DNA of 64,000 nucleotides from Cellulomonas sp. ES6 (lineage in GTDB: Bacteria > Actinomycetota > Actinomycetes > Actinomycetales > Cellulomonadaceae): positions 1,860,001-1,924,000 of the forward strand of contig NZ_CP125655.1 of NCBI RefSeq assembly GCF_030053835.1, written 5' to 3'. Below are positions 45,820 through 53,977 of this stretch, piece by piece (within the stretch, counting starts at the first letter, position 1; each line of letters starts with the position of its first letter). The notes beneath the pieces were generated by a model, which saw only the letters and a program-made list of their open reading frames with translations, was not told the origin of the DNA and did no database searches. Both the position numbers and the translations under genes were made by a program.

Positions 45820-46783
45820 GGGCCTGCTCCTTCCGGCGGGCCGTGGTCAGCACCTGGAACCCCACGGCGACCACGATGATGAGGGCGAAGTAGATGTACG
45901 ACATGGCCGAGGCGTAGCCCATGCGGTAGCCCGTGAAGCCGGTGTCGTAGATGTACTGCAGGATCGGGCGGGTCACCCCGTCCGGGCCGCTGCCGCCGTT
46001 GAAGGCGATGAACATCTGGTCGAAGACCTTCAGCGACGCCAGCACCTGCAGCACGGTGATCAGCACCGTCGTGGCCCGCAGCTGCGGCAGCGTGATCGAC
46101 CACAGCCGGCGCCACGAGCCCGCGCCGTCCAGCGCCGCCGCCTCGTACATCTGGTCGGGGATCGCCTGCAGCGCCGACAGGTACAGCAGGAAGTTGAAGC
46201 CGACCGTCCACCAGAGCGTCAGCAGGGCCATCGACCACATCGCCACGGACGGGTCCGTCAGCCAGCCGACCTTCTCCAGCCCCAGCCGGTCGAGCCAGTA
46301 GTTGAAGAATCCGATCTCCGGCTGGTACAGCCACACCCAGATCTGCACGACGACCGCGACCGGCAGCATGTACGGCGCGAAGAACGCCAGCCGCCAGACC
46401 CACTGCCCCGGCAGCCCCGTGTAGACCAGCAGCGCCATCGCGAGCGCCACCAGCACGAGCGGGACGGTGCTCATCAGCGTGAACGCGACGGTGTTGCCCA
46501 GGGTGGACCACATGGTCGCGTCGCCGAACGCCTCGGCGTAGTTGTCGACGCCGACCCAGCCGCCGTTGCCCATCAGCGACTGCTCGGTGAAGCTCAGGCC
46601 CAGGCCCCACAGCGTCGGCACCACCAGGAACAGCACGGCGACGACGACGAACGGGATGACGAACGGCCAGCCGCTGCCCTCGCGGCGGGACCTGCCGCGA
46701 CGCACCGGGGGCTCCGGCGTGCGCGGCGGCTGGACGGGGCCGGTGGCGGCCTGCGACTGCTGCGGTGTGGTGACCGTGCTCAT
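45809..46783 (-). CDS. sugar ABC transporter permease (MalF type)
   Basis: 324 residues with six helices and the EAA loop in AIPDQMYEAAALDGAGSWRRLWSITLP. A ~40-residue cytoplasmic leader rich in Pro/Arg precedes the first helix. Sixteen bases after the binding-protein gene, overlapping the second permease. With abfA and the LacI gene next door, the likely cargo is arabino-oligosaccharide (inference). Confidence 0.93.
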   Translation of the reverse strand: MSTVTTPQQSQAATGPVQPPRTPEPPVRRGRSRREGSGWPFVIPFVVVAVLFLVVPTLWGLGLSFTEQSLMGNGGWVGVDNYAEAFGDATMWSTLGNTVAFTLMSTVPLVLVALAMALLVYTGLPGQWVWRLAFFAPYMLPVAVVVQIWVWLYQPEIGFFNYWLDRLGLEKVGWLTDPSVAMWSMALLTLWWTVGFNFLLYLSALQAIPDQMYEAAALDGAGSWRRLWSITLPQLRATTVLITVLQVLASLKVFDQMFIAFNGGSGPDGVTRPILQYIYDTGFTGYRMGYASAMSYIYFALIIVVAVGFQVLTTARRKEQARGR

Positions 46784-46799
46784 GGCTGCGTCCCCCCTG

Positions 46800-48146
46800 T
46801 CACGCCGGCGGCTTGGTCTGCAGGGCGGCGTCGAGCGCGGCGATGAGCCGGTCGACCGCCGCCTCGGGCGACGACTTGTCGAGCCAGGCGCCCTGGAGCG
46901 CCTCCCCGACCCGCGCCTGGAAGTCCGACCCCGAGCCCGTGAACCACGCCTGGGGGTCGAAGACGGCCTGCTCCGCGGCGACCGCGTAGTGCGACTGCGG
47001 CACCTTCTGCTGGTACTCCGCGGACGCCGTGACCTCCCGGTTGGCCGGGATGTGCCCGCCGTCCGACCACAGCAGCGACTTGCGGAGCATCGCCGCCACG
47101 GTCGCGTAGGCCGCCTCGCGGCGGTCCGGGTCGGGGTCCGCCTGGTGCGGCAGCACGAACACGTGCGAGTCGCCGTACGTCGCGGGCGAGCCGAAGACCG
47201 TCGGCATGGGCATCGCGTCCACGTCGACCCCCGCGGTGAGGAACGACTGCAGCTCCCAGTTGCCGTTGAAGCACATGCCGACGCGGCCGGTCGAGAAGTT
47301 CGCGACGGCCGACGGGTAGTCGCTGTTCGCGATCGCCACGGTGTCGTCCATCCACGACTGCACCCAGCTGACGACCTCGACCATCGCGTCGCGGTCGACC
47401 TGGGCCCTCTCGCCGGGGTCGAGGACGACCTCCGCGCCGGTCTGCGCGTACAGGCCCCACAGCATCCGGGACATCTGCGCGCCGTCGCCCGTGTAGCCGT
47501 ACCCGACGCCCGCGTAGCCCGTGACCTCGGCCATCGCCCGGCCGGCCTCGACGAAGCCGTCCGGGGAGTCCACTCCGACGAGCTTCCCGTCGCCGCCCAG
47601 CAGACCCGCCCGGTCGGCGAGCCCCCGGTCGTAGAACAGCAGGAACGCGTGGAAGTCCAGCGGGACCGCCCACAGCCGGCCGTCGACCACCGCCCGCTCC
47701 CGCAGGGCCGGCGCGAACAGGTCCTCGGTCACGCCGTGGTCCGCGAGCCGGTCCAGGTCCCACGGGTCGAGCACCCCGCCCGGCACCCAGCCCGCCACCC
47801 GCGTCAGGTGCATGGCCGCGAGGTCCGGGGACCGGCCGCCGACCGACGCCATGACGAGCTTGGTGTAGTACGGGGCGCCCCAGGTGAGGACCACGGGGTC
47901 GATGCCGACCGTCGGGTCCTCCTGCTGCACCTCCGTGAGCATCTGCTGGAAGATGCCGCCGTCGCCGCCGGAGAACAGGTGCCAGAGCTGGATCCGGGTG
48001 TCCGCGGACGCCGCCGACGCACTCCCCCCGCACCCGCTCAACGCCCACGCCCCCGCCAGCGCACCCGCGCCGGCGACCGCCCCGCGGAGCACCGAACGCC
48101 GGCTGAACGCCGTGCCCCCGGGTCCGCCGCGCGCTGCTGAGATCAT
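46800..48146 (-). CDS. extracellular solute-binding lipoprotein (family 1)
   Basis: Binding protein of the oligosaccharide importer, 448 residues from the chosen start. The leader has twin arginines (16-17), a hydrophobic stretch and lipobox LSGC (Cys39), so it is probably a lipoprotein, possibly exported by Tat. IQLWHLFSGGDGGIF and the Trp-rich FNGNWELQSF are typical. I chose the ATG at 48144-48146, with GAGGGGG upstream; an ATG at 48188 is in frame but lies inside the candidate LacI operator. Confidence 0.9.
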   Translation of the reverse strand: MISAARGGPGGTAFSRRSVLRGAVAGAGALAGAWALSGCGGSASAASADTRIQLWHLFSGGDGGIFQQMLTEVQQEDPTVGIDPVVLTWGAPYYTKLVMASVGGRSPDLAAMHLTRVAGWVPGGVLDPWDLDRLADHGVTEDLFAPALRERAVVDGRLWAVPLDFHAFLLFYDRGLADRAGLLGGDGKLVGVDSPDGFVEAGRAMAEVTGYAGVGYGYTGDGAQMSRMLWGLYAQTGAEVVLDPGERAQVDRDAMVEVVSWVQSWMDDTVAIANSDYPSAVANFSTGRVGMCFNGNWELQSFLTAGVDVDAMPMPTVFGSPATYGDSHVFVLPHQADPDPDRREAAYATVAAMLRKSLLWSDGGHIPANREVTASAEYQQKVPQSHYAVAAEQAVFDPQAWFTGSGSDFQARVGEALQGAWLDKSSPEAAVDRLIAALDAALQTKPPA

Positions 48147-48181
48147 CGCCCGACCCCCTCGCCCCGGTGCGCGCACCGGGA

Positions 48182-48198
48182 TCTTCATCGTTGAAGAA
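48182..48198. promoter_or_regulatory. candidate LacI operator before the importer operon
   Basis: CTTCA-TCGT-TGAAG palindrome within TCTTCATCGTTGAAGAA. Shares 12 bases with the site before abfA. It lies about 40 bases before the chosen start of the binding-protein gene. Confidence 0.5.
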
Positions 48199-48271
48199 CG
48201 CTTGCGAGTGAATCAAGGCCACGCGGACCCGTCAAGGCGGGGCGCCCGCGCGCGGCGCCGCGTGCGTGCGC

Positions 48272-48329
48272 CGAGAGGCCACCACCGGGGCGTCCGCCCG
48301 CCCGCGACCGGCCACGTGCTGGCCTCTCG
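48272..48329. repeat. 58-bp palindromic element A
   Basis: Outer 10-bp arms CGAGAGGCCA / TGGCCTCTCG around a 38-base core with further partial symmetry (ACCGG/CCGG). Read on the minus strand it begins CGAGAGGCCAGCA, matching element B at bases 1-5 and 9-13. Confidence 0.7.
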
Positions 48330-48357
48330 CGACCCGTCCAGGCCCGAGGCGGCCCGA

Positions 48358-48415
48358 CGAGATTGCAGCAGACGCGGGGTTCGGAGCCGGGAACCCAGCA
48401 ACGACGGCAATCTCG
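48358..48415. repeat. 58-bp palindromic element B
   Basis: Outer arms CGAGATTGC / GCAATCTCG and inner arms GGGTTC / GAACCC, 28 bases from element A. Same total length and the same CGAGA...TCTCG ends as A, suggesting one repeat family. Confidence 0.7.
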
Positions 48416-48438
48416 ACGCACGCGGTGGGCGGACGCGC

Positions 48439-48474
48439 GAGGGCCCGGCCACCGCTACGGGTGGCCGGGCCCTC
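48439..48474 (-). terminator. terminator of the bS22 gene
   Basis: Perfect 15-bp inverted repeat (48439-48453, 48460-48474) with a six-base loop, 28 bases past the bS22 stop; no T-tract. Confidence 0.85.
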
Positions 48475-48502
48475 GTCCCCGCGCCGCGTCAGCGGCGGCG
48501 GG

Positions 48503-48601
48503 TCACTTCTTGTTGCGGCGCTGGTGGCGCGTCTTGCGCAGCAGCTTGCGGTGCTTCTTCTTCGCCATGCGCTTGCGGCGCTTCTTGATGACGGAGCCCA
48601 T
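48503..48601 (-). CDS. 30S ribosomal protein bS22 (AURKAIP1/COX24 type)
   Basis: 32-residue, strongly basic protein beginning [20 protein letters not shown] and ending in RRNKK. It matches the short actinobacterial protein found in mycobacterial 30S subunits as bS22 and carries the AURKAIP1/COX24 signature. ATG at 48599-48601 with GAGG upstream. The next gene upstream on the same strand is an excisionase-type HTH gene, as with mycobacterial Rv0500A-Rv0500B, which supports the call. Confidence 0.93.
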   Translation of the reverse strand: MGSVIKKRRKRMAKKKHRKLLRKTRHQRRNKK

Positions 48602-48796
48602 GGGTCCTCACTCGCTTCCGGTGGCGAGCGCTCGGGCGTCCGCCAGTTCTGGTCGTTCGACGCGCGGCACGACCGGCCGGGGAGCCGGTCCGATCACCTC
48701 GGCCCGGCTGCCGCGGAACGCCCACGCACGGGAAAGTCCGCCCCCCACCTTACGCGATCCGGCGGGTCGCCGCCGAAACGACCGGGAGGACCTGCT

Positions 48797-49042
48797 TCAG
48801 GACGACAGCCGCCCGGCCCGGGGGCCCTCGCCGGCGTCGCCGTCCACGTCCTGGTCGAGCCGCGCGGTCGCGAGGTAGTGGTCGAGCGCGTCCTGCGGCA
48901 CGCGGAACGAGCGCCCCACGCGCACCGCCGGCATCTCGCCGGAGTGCAGCAGCCGGTAGACGGTCATCTTCGAGACCCGCATGACCTCGGCGACCTCGGC
49001 CACGGTGAGGAACCGCACGCGCCCGGGCTGCTCGCTCGTCAT
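48797..49042 (-). CDS. excisionase-type helix-turn-helix protein (Rv0500A-like)
   Basis: 81-residue MerR-like winged-helix protein: FLTVAEVAEVMRVSKMTVYRLLHSGEMPAVRVGRSFRV covers the DNA-binding domain (about 11-60), followed by an acidic tail. Despite the excisionase-like name there is no phage context; paired with bS22 it is a conserved actinobacterial chromosomal gene related to BldC. ATG at 49040-49042. Targets unknown. Confidence 0.85.
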   Translation of the reverse strand: MTSEQPGRVRFLTVAEVAEVMRVSKMTVYRLLHSGEMPAVRVGRSFRVPQDALDHYLATARLDQDVDGDAGEGPRAGRLSS

Positions 49043-49110
49043 GGCCGCTCTTCTCGTTCGTGCGCGCTCGGGGCGCGGGACGGGGTGCGGCGACGGTTCG
49101 CCGCGCTGAC

Positions 49111-49140
49111 ACCCTAGAGCCTGGTGGGGCTGCTGTGAAA
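49111..49140 (-). promoter_or_regulatory. putative promoter of the HTH-bS22 unit
   Basis: On the minus strand TTTCAC, 18 bases, TAGGGT, about 70 bases upstream of the HTH start. Confidence 0.4.
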
Positions 49141-49176
49141 GAGGAGGCGGGTGTGACCACCCGTGCGGGTCGGTGC

Positions 49177-49202
49177 CACGCCACGGACGCACGCCACGGA
49201 CG
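49177..49202. repeat. two 13-bp direct repeats
   Basis: CACGCCACGGACG twice in tandem in the 203-base gap between acuC and the HTH gene. No function evident; nothing else is recognised in that gap beyond the promoter. Confidence 0.6.
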
Positions 49203-49245
49203 CACGGCGCGGGCGGCACCGGTGCGACCCCCGGGCCGGCCGCGG

Positions 49246-50424
49246 TCAGTCGTGCAGGGGGTCCAGGCCCAGGAGCGGGAACACGGCCGACCGCGTCGCC
49301 CGCACCGCCCGGTCCACGTCGTCGGCGGGGTCGAACCCCGCCGACCACGGGGTCCACCGCAGGTCGGCGCCGTCGGACATCGACCCCGGGCCCTCCCGGC
49401 CGTACAGCTCGACGACCTGCGCGCGCCACTCCGGCGGCATCCGGGTCGCGGGGTCGAGGGGGTGGTGCGCCGCGATCGCGAGCAGGTGCGTCCACGCGCG
49501 CGGCACCACGTCGACGACCGCGTAGCCCCCGCCGCCCAGCGCGAGCCACCGGCCGCCGGACACCTCGTGCGCGAGGTCGTGCAGCCACGACGACGCCAGG
49601 CGCTCGGCGTCGACGGAGACGTCGAGGTTCGCGATCGGGTCCTCGACGTGCGCGTCGCAGCCGTGCTGCGTGACCATGACCTGCGGCGCGAAGGCGCGCA
49701 GCACCGGCGGCACCACCGCGTCGATCGCGCGCAGCCACGCGGCGTCCTGCGTGTGGGACGGCAGCGCGACGTTGACGGCCGACCCCGGGGCGCCGGGCCC
49801 GCCGGTCTCGTCCGGGAACCCGGTGCCGGGGAACAGCGTCGCGCCGCTCTCGTGCACCGACACGGTCAGCACGCGCGGGTCGTCCCAGAACGCCCGCTGG
49901 ACCCCGTCCCCGTGGTGGGCGTCGACGTCGACGTACGCGACCCGCTCGGCGCCGTCCGCCAGCAGCGCCCGGATCGCGACGGCGGCGTCGTTGTACAGGC
50001 AGAACCCGGACGCCGCGCCGGGCATCGCGTGGTGCATCCCGCCCGTGAGGTTCACGGCGTGGTCGGCCTCGCCGCGCCACACCGCGAGCGCCGCCTCCCG
50101 GCTGCCGCCGACGATCCGGGCAGCGGCCTCGTGCATCCGCGGGAACACCGGGTCGTCCTCGGTGCCGATGCCGCGCGACGCGTCACCCCGGCCGCCGTCG
50201 GACGCCCGCCGGACGGCCTCGACGTACGCGGCCTCGTGGACGGTCTCGAGCTGCGCGTCCGACGCCGGGTCGGCGCCGACCACCTCGACGCCCGGCAGGT
50301 CCAGCAGGCCGAGCGCCCGCGCGAGCCGCACCGTGAGGTCGAGGCGCAGGGGCGCCATCGGGTGCCCGGGTCCGAAGTCGTAGTCCAGGAGCTCGGGGGT
50401 CCACACCACGCGCACCCCGGTCAT
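49246..50424 (-). CDS. acuC: acetoin utilization protein AcuC (class I/II HDAC-like deacetylase)
   Basis: Zinc-dependent lysine deacetylase of the histone-deacetylase fold, 392 residues; in Bacillus AcuC deacetylates acetyl-CoA synthetase. Active-site stretches: GGMHHAMPGAASGFCLYND, DVDAHHGDGVQ (zinc Asp/His), and GGGGYAVVDVVPRAW. ATG at 50422-50424 with a TACGGT box seven bases upstream, so leaderless or nearly so. Divergent from ktrB. Confidence 0.92.
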   Translation of the reverse strand: MTGVRVVWTPELLDYDFGPGHPMAPLRLDLTVRLARALGLLDLPGVEVVGADPASDAQLETVHEAAYVEAVRRASDGGRGDASRGIGTEDDPVFPRMHEAAARIVGGSREAALAVWRGEADHAVNLTGGMHHAMPGAASGFCLYNDAAVAIRALLADGAERVAYVDVDAHHGDGVQRAFWDDPRVLTVSVHESGATLFPGTGFPDETGGPGAPGSAVNVALPSHTQDAAWLRAIDAVVPPVLRAFAPQVMVTQHGCDAHVEDPIANLDVSVDAERLASSWLHDLAHEVSGGRWLALGGGGYAVVDVVPRAWTHLLAIAAHHPLDPATRMPPEWRAQVVELYGREGPGSMSDGADLRWTPWSAGFDPADDVDRAVRATRSAVFPLLGLDPLHD

Positions 50425-50431
50425 GACCCAC

Positions 50432-50437
50432 ACCGTA
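50432..50437 (-). promoter_or_regulatory. -10 box of acuC
   Basis: TACGGT, seven bases, ATG on the minus strand. Confidence 0.45.
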
Positions 50438-50535
50438 GCCGCTGCACGCCGGGGACAGCGCGGGCGTGCCACAGTGGAGCCCGCGCGCGGCCCGGAGGCC
50501 GGGCGACCGGGGTCGGACGGCGGGCGGGAGGGCGG

Positions 50536-51912
50536 ATGGCTGGGGGTCTCCCCGGGGTGCTGTGGTCGGGGCGCGAGCTCGTCGACCGCCTCGCCCGGCA
50601 GTCGCCGGCCCGGCTCGCGCTCGGCGTCTTCGCGTCGGTCGTCGCCCTGTTCACGGTGCTGCTGTCGATGCCGTGGGCCACGGCGAGCGGGGAGCGCGCG
50701 CCGTTCGTCGACGCCCTGTTCACCGCCACCTCGGCGGTCTGCGTGACGGGCCTGGTCACCGTCGACACCGGCACGTACTGGTCGGGCGCGGGCCAGGCGA
50801 CGATCCTCGTCGGCATCAAGATCGGCGGGCTGGGCGTCATGACCCTCGCGTCGATCCTCGGGCTGGCGGTGTCGCGGCGGATCGGGCTGACCCAGAAGCT
50901 GCTGGTCAGCTCGGAGACGAAGACCACGCGGCTCGGCGAGGTCGGCTCCCTGGTGAAGACCGTCATCATGACCTCGACTCTGCTCGAGGTCATGATCGCG
51001 CTCGTGCTGCTGCCGCGGCTGCGGATGCTCGGCGACTCCTGGGCCGAGGCCGTCTGGCACGCGGGCTTCTACGCCGTGTCCGCGTTCAACAACGCCGGCT
51101 TCATCCCCACCGAGCAGGGCCTGGCCCCGTACGCCTCGGACTGGTGGGTGCTGCTGCCCATCATCGTCGGCGTGTTCATCGGGTCGCTCGGGTTCCCCGT
51201 GATCCTCAACGTCGCGCGCACGTGGCGGCGTCCCCGCCGGTGGAGCCTGCACTCGAAGCTGACGATCACGACCAGCGCCGCGCTCGTGGTGTTCGGCTCC
51301 GTCGTGGTGGCGGCGTTCGAGTGGACGAACCCGCGCACGCTCGCGCCGCTGAGCTGGAGCGAGACGCTGCTCGCGGCCCTGTTCGCGGGGGTCATGCCGC
51401 GGTCCGGCGGGTTCTCCACGGTGGACGTCGGCTCGATGCACGAGGGCACGTGGCTGCTCAACGACGCGCTGATGTTCGTCGGCGGCGGCTCGGCGTCCAC
51501 GGCCGGCGGCATCAAGGTCACGACGCTGGCCGTCATGCTGCTCGCGATCGTCGCGGAGGCCCGGGGCGACCGCGACGTCGAGGCGTTCGGGCGCCGCATC
51601 CCGCGCGAGGCGCTGCAGGTCGCCATCGCGGTGTCGCTCGTCAGTGCGACGATCGTCCTGGTGGCCTGCCTGCTGCTGCTCGCGATCACCGGGCTGACGC
51701 TCGACGTGGTGCTGTTCGAGGTGATCTCGGCGTTCGCGACGGTCGGTCTGTCCACCGGGATCACCGGCGACCTGCCCGACGCCGGGAAGTACGTGCTCAC
51801 CGTCCTGATGTTCATCGGCCGGACCGGCACGATGACGCTGGCCGCGGCGCTCGCGCTGCGCAGCCGTCGTCGGGTCATCCGGCTGCCCGAGGAGAGGCCG
51901 ATCATTGGATGA
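50536..51912 (+). CDS. ktrB: potassium uptake protein, TrkH/KtrB family
   Basis: Ion-translocating membrane subunit, 458 residues. The four pore-loop filters are recognisable: TATSAVCVTGLVTVDTG, VSAFNNAGFIP, ALFAGVMPRSGGFSTVDVG and ISAFATVGLSTGITG, with the gate loop GGGSASTAGGIKVTT between the third and fourth. Length fits KtrB better than TrkH. ATG at 50536 with GGGAGGG. The regulatory subunit overlaps at the 3' end. Confidence 0.92.
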   Translation: MAGGLPGVLWSGRELVDRLARQSPARLALGVFASVVALFTVLLSMPWATASGERAPFVDALFTATSAVCVTGLVTVDTGTYWSGAGQATILVGIKIGGLGVMTLASILGLAVSRRIGLTQKLLVSSETKTTRLGEVGSLVKTVIMTSTLLEVMIALVLLPRLRMLGDSWAEAVWHAGFYAVSAFNNAGFIPTEQGLAPYASDWWVLLPIIVGVFIGSLGFPVILNVARTWRRPRRWSLHSKLTITTSAALVVFGSVVVAAFEWTNPRTLAPLSWSETLLAALFAGVMPRSGGFSTVDVGSMHEGTWLLNDALMFVGGGSASTAGGIKVTTLAVMLLAIVAEARGDRDVEAFGRRIPREALQVAIAVSLVSATIVLVACLLLLAITGLTLDVVLFEVISAFATVGLSTGITGDLPDAGKYVLTVLMFIGRTGTMTLAAALALRSRRRVIRLPEERPIIG

Positions 51913-52651
51913 CCTGAAGCGGACCGGGGCGACCGGGCTGCGTCCGCTCGGCGGCGCGCAGCCCCGTGCCCGCGACGAGGCGCGCCCCGGCAAGGAGCCG
52001 AAGCGGGACGCGGGCATCCTCGTCATCGGGCTGGGCCGGTTCGGCTCGGCGATCGCCGGCACCCTGGACCGGCTGGGGCAGGACGTGCTGGCCGTCGAGC
52101 GCGACCCGGAGCTCGTGGCGCAGTGGACCGGGCGGATCCCGCTGGTCGAGGCGGACGCGACGAACCCGGAGGCCCTCGAGCAGCTCGGCGCGCGCGAGTT
52201 CGCGGTCGCCGTGGTCGGTGTCGGGTCCTACCTCGAGGCGTCGGTGCTCATCACGGGCAACCTCGTGGACCTCGGCACCCCGCAGATCTGGGCCAAGGCG
52301 ATCAGCACCGAGCACGCACGCATCCTGCAGCGCATCGGCGCGCACCACGTCGTGCTGCCGGAGGCGGACGCCGGGTCCCGCGTCGCGCACCTGGTCTCGG
52401 GGAAGATGCTCGACTACATCGAGGTCGAGGACGGCTTCACGATCGTCAAGATGAAGCCGCCGCGCGAGACGCAGGGCTTCACGATCGGGCAGTCGCGGAT
52501 CCGGGAGCGGTACGGCGTGACGGTGATCGGCGTGAAGAGCCCGGGGGTCGACTTCGTCTACGCGACGCCCGACACCCGGATCTCCGCGAACGACCTGCTG
52601 ATCGTGTCGGGGCACGCGGACCTGCTCGAGCGGTTCGCGGCCCGGCCGTGA
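51905..52651 (+). CDS. ktrA: potassium uptake regulatory protein, TrkA/KtrA family
   Basis: Cytoplasmic RCK-domain subunit gating the pore, 248 residues. After a ~35-residue leader comes the nucleotide-binding ILVIGLGRFGSAIAGTLDRLGQDVLAVE (RCK_N) and later the RCK_C domain. TTG start at 51905 is the only start codon in frame before the Rossmann fold; GAGGAGAGG precedes it, and it overlaps ktrB by eight bases. The stop overlaps the ROK gene. Confidence 0.92.
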   Translation: MDDLKRTGATGLRPLGGAQPRARDEARPGKEPKRDAGILVIGLGRFGSAIAGTLDRLGQDVLAVERDPELVAQWTGRIPLVEADATNPEALEQLGAREFAVAVVGVGSYLEASVLITGNLVDLGTPQIWAKAISTEHARILQRIGAHHVVLPEADAGSRVAHLVSGKMLDYIEVEDGFTIVKMKPPRETQGFTIGQSRIRERYGVTVIGVKSPGVDFVYATPDTRISANDLLIVSGHADLLERFAARP

Positions 52652-53820
52652 ACCGGCGGGGCGGCGGCCCGGCCGGCCCCGGACCGCGGGACAGCCGCGC
52701 GCTGCTGGTGGACGCGCTGCGCCGGGCGGACGCGCTCACCCAGGTGGAGCTGGTCGCGGCGACGGGCCTGTCGCCGGGCACCGTGTCGACCGCGGTGGCG
52801 GCGCTGCACGCGGAGGGCCTGGTGCGGGTCGCGCCGACCACGCGGTCCGGGCGGCGCGCGCGGGCGGTCTGGCTGGCGACGCCCGGCGGCGTGCTCGCGG
52901 GCGTCCACTGCTACCTCGACGAGGCCCGGGTGCTGCTGGACCTCGGCGACGGCGTGCCGGTGGAACGGTCCGTGCCGCTGCCCGGCGGCCACCGGGCGGA
53001 GCGCGCCGTCCGGGAGGCCCGGGCGGCGCTGGACGCGCTGCTGGCGGAGACCGGGACCGACCCCGCGGCCGTCGCGGCGGTGGGCGTCGGGGTGCCCGCT
53101 CCCGTGGAGGTGCGCACGGGCCGGGTGGCCGGCTCCGGCGTGCGCACCGGGTGGGGCGGCATGGTCGCGGCCCCGGGCCTCCTCGCTCCCGCCCCCGGGG
53201 TGCCCGTGGTGTTCGACAACGACGGCAACCTCGGGGCGCTGGCGGAGGCCCGGCTGGGCGCCGGGCGCGGCTGCGGCACCGTCGTGCACGTCGCGCTCAG
53301 CGAGGGGGTCTCCGGCGGCATCGTGGTCGGCGGGGAGGTCGTGCACGGCCGCACCGGCACCGCCGGCGAGCTGGGCCACCTGACCATCGACCCCGACGGG
53401 CCCGTCTGCTCGTGCGGGAACCGCGGCTGCCTCCAGGTGTACGCCGGGTCGGCCGGGGTGCTGGACCTGCTGCTCGCCAGCCACGGCCCGATGACGCTGG
53501 GCGACGTCCTGGCACGCGCGGCCGAGGGCGACCCCGGCTGCCGGCGGGTGCTGTCCGACGTCGGCCGGCACCTGGGCACCGCGCTCGCGTCGGTCTGCAC
53601 CGTGCTCGACCCGGACGTGCTCGTGGTCGGCGGCGTGCTCGCCGAGGCGGGTGACCTGCTGCTCGACCCGCTGCGCGAGGTCCTGGCCGAGCGCACCGCC
53701 GTCACGTCCGGCGCCGTCGTGGACGTCGTCGCGGGGCACCTCGGCGCCGCCGCCCCCGCGCGCGGCGCACTGCTGCTCGCGCGCGACGCGGTGCTGGCGG
53801 GTCACGCCGCAGCGGGGTGA
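52648..53820 (+). CDS. ROK-family transcriptional regulator
   Basis: 390 residues: N-terminal winged helix-turn-helix (about 20-65, LTQVELVAATGLSPGTVSTAVAALHAEGLV) and C-terminal ROK kinase-like sugar-binding domain with VVFDNDGNLGALAEAR, GELGHLTID and the zinc motif CSCGNRGCLQ. A sugar-sensing regulator; targets unknown. GTG start overlaps ktrA in GTGA, an unexpected partner. The sugar genes at 55-64 kb are candidates for control. Confidence 0.9.
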   Translation: MNRRGGGPAGPGPRDSRALLVDALRRADALTQVELVAATGLSPGTVSTAVAALHAEGLVRVAPTTRSGRRARAVWLATPGGVLAGVHCYLDEARVLLDLGDGVPVERSVPLPGGHRAERAVREARAALDALLAETGTDPAAVAAVGVGVPAPVEVRTGRVAGSGVRTGWGGMVAAPGLLAPAPGVPVVFDNDGNLGALAEARLGAGRGCGTVVHVALSEGVSGGIVVGGEVVHGRTGTAGELGHLTIDPDGPVCSCGNRGCLQVYAGSAGVLDLLLASHGPMTLGDVLARAAEGDPGCRRVLSDVGRHLGTALASVCTVLDPDVLVVGGVLAEAGDLLLDPLREVLAERTAVTSGAVVDVVAGHLGAAAPARGALLLARDAVLAGHAAAG

Positions 53821-53977
53821 CCCGCGGCCGCCGGGGCGGGCCGACCGGTGTCCGCCGGGGCGCGGCGTGCCTGGTGGGACGGGCGGGAAGGGCTCAGGTC
53901 GGCCCCGGATCTGCCGATACCGTCGCATGTAGGACCATCTCCGCCGGAGGTGGCGCGGCAGGGACCGGAGGTGCCAG

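Larger units (their letters stand above)
48199..48502. other. intergenic region rich in palindromes
   Basis: About 314 bases without a gene separate the importer operon start from the bS22 gene end. It holds two adjacent 58-bp imperfect palindromes (48272-48329, 48358-48415), the bS22 terminator (48439-48474), and presumably the importer promoter. I see no protein with homology on either strand. Confidence 0.7.

Noticed and set aside
48358..48415. tRNA-like gene because of the GGGTTC...GAACCC stem
   Set aside because: Only 58 bases, no acceptor stem, anticodon arm or TTCGA T-loop; it is a palindromic repeat.
48185..48452. Two short minus-strand frames between the importer and bS22 genes
   Set aside because: They run through the paired palindromes and terminator and have no ribosome site or homology.
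48797..49042. Phage or integrative element suggested by an excisionase-like HTH
   Set aside because: No integrase, attachment repeats or tRNA nearby; the HTH plus bS22 pair is a chromosomal actinobacterial arrangement.
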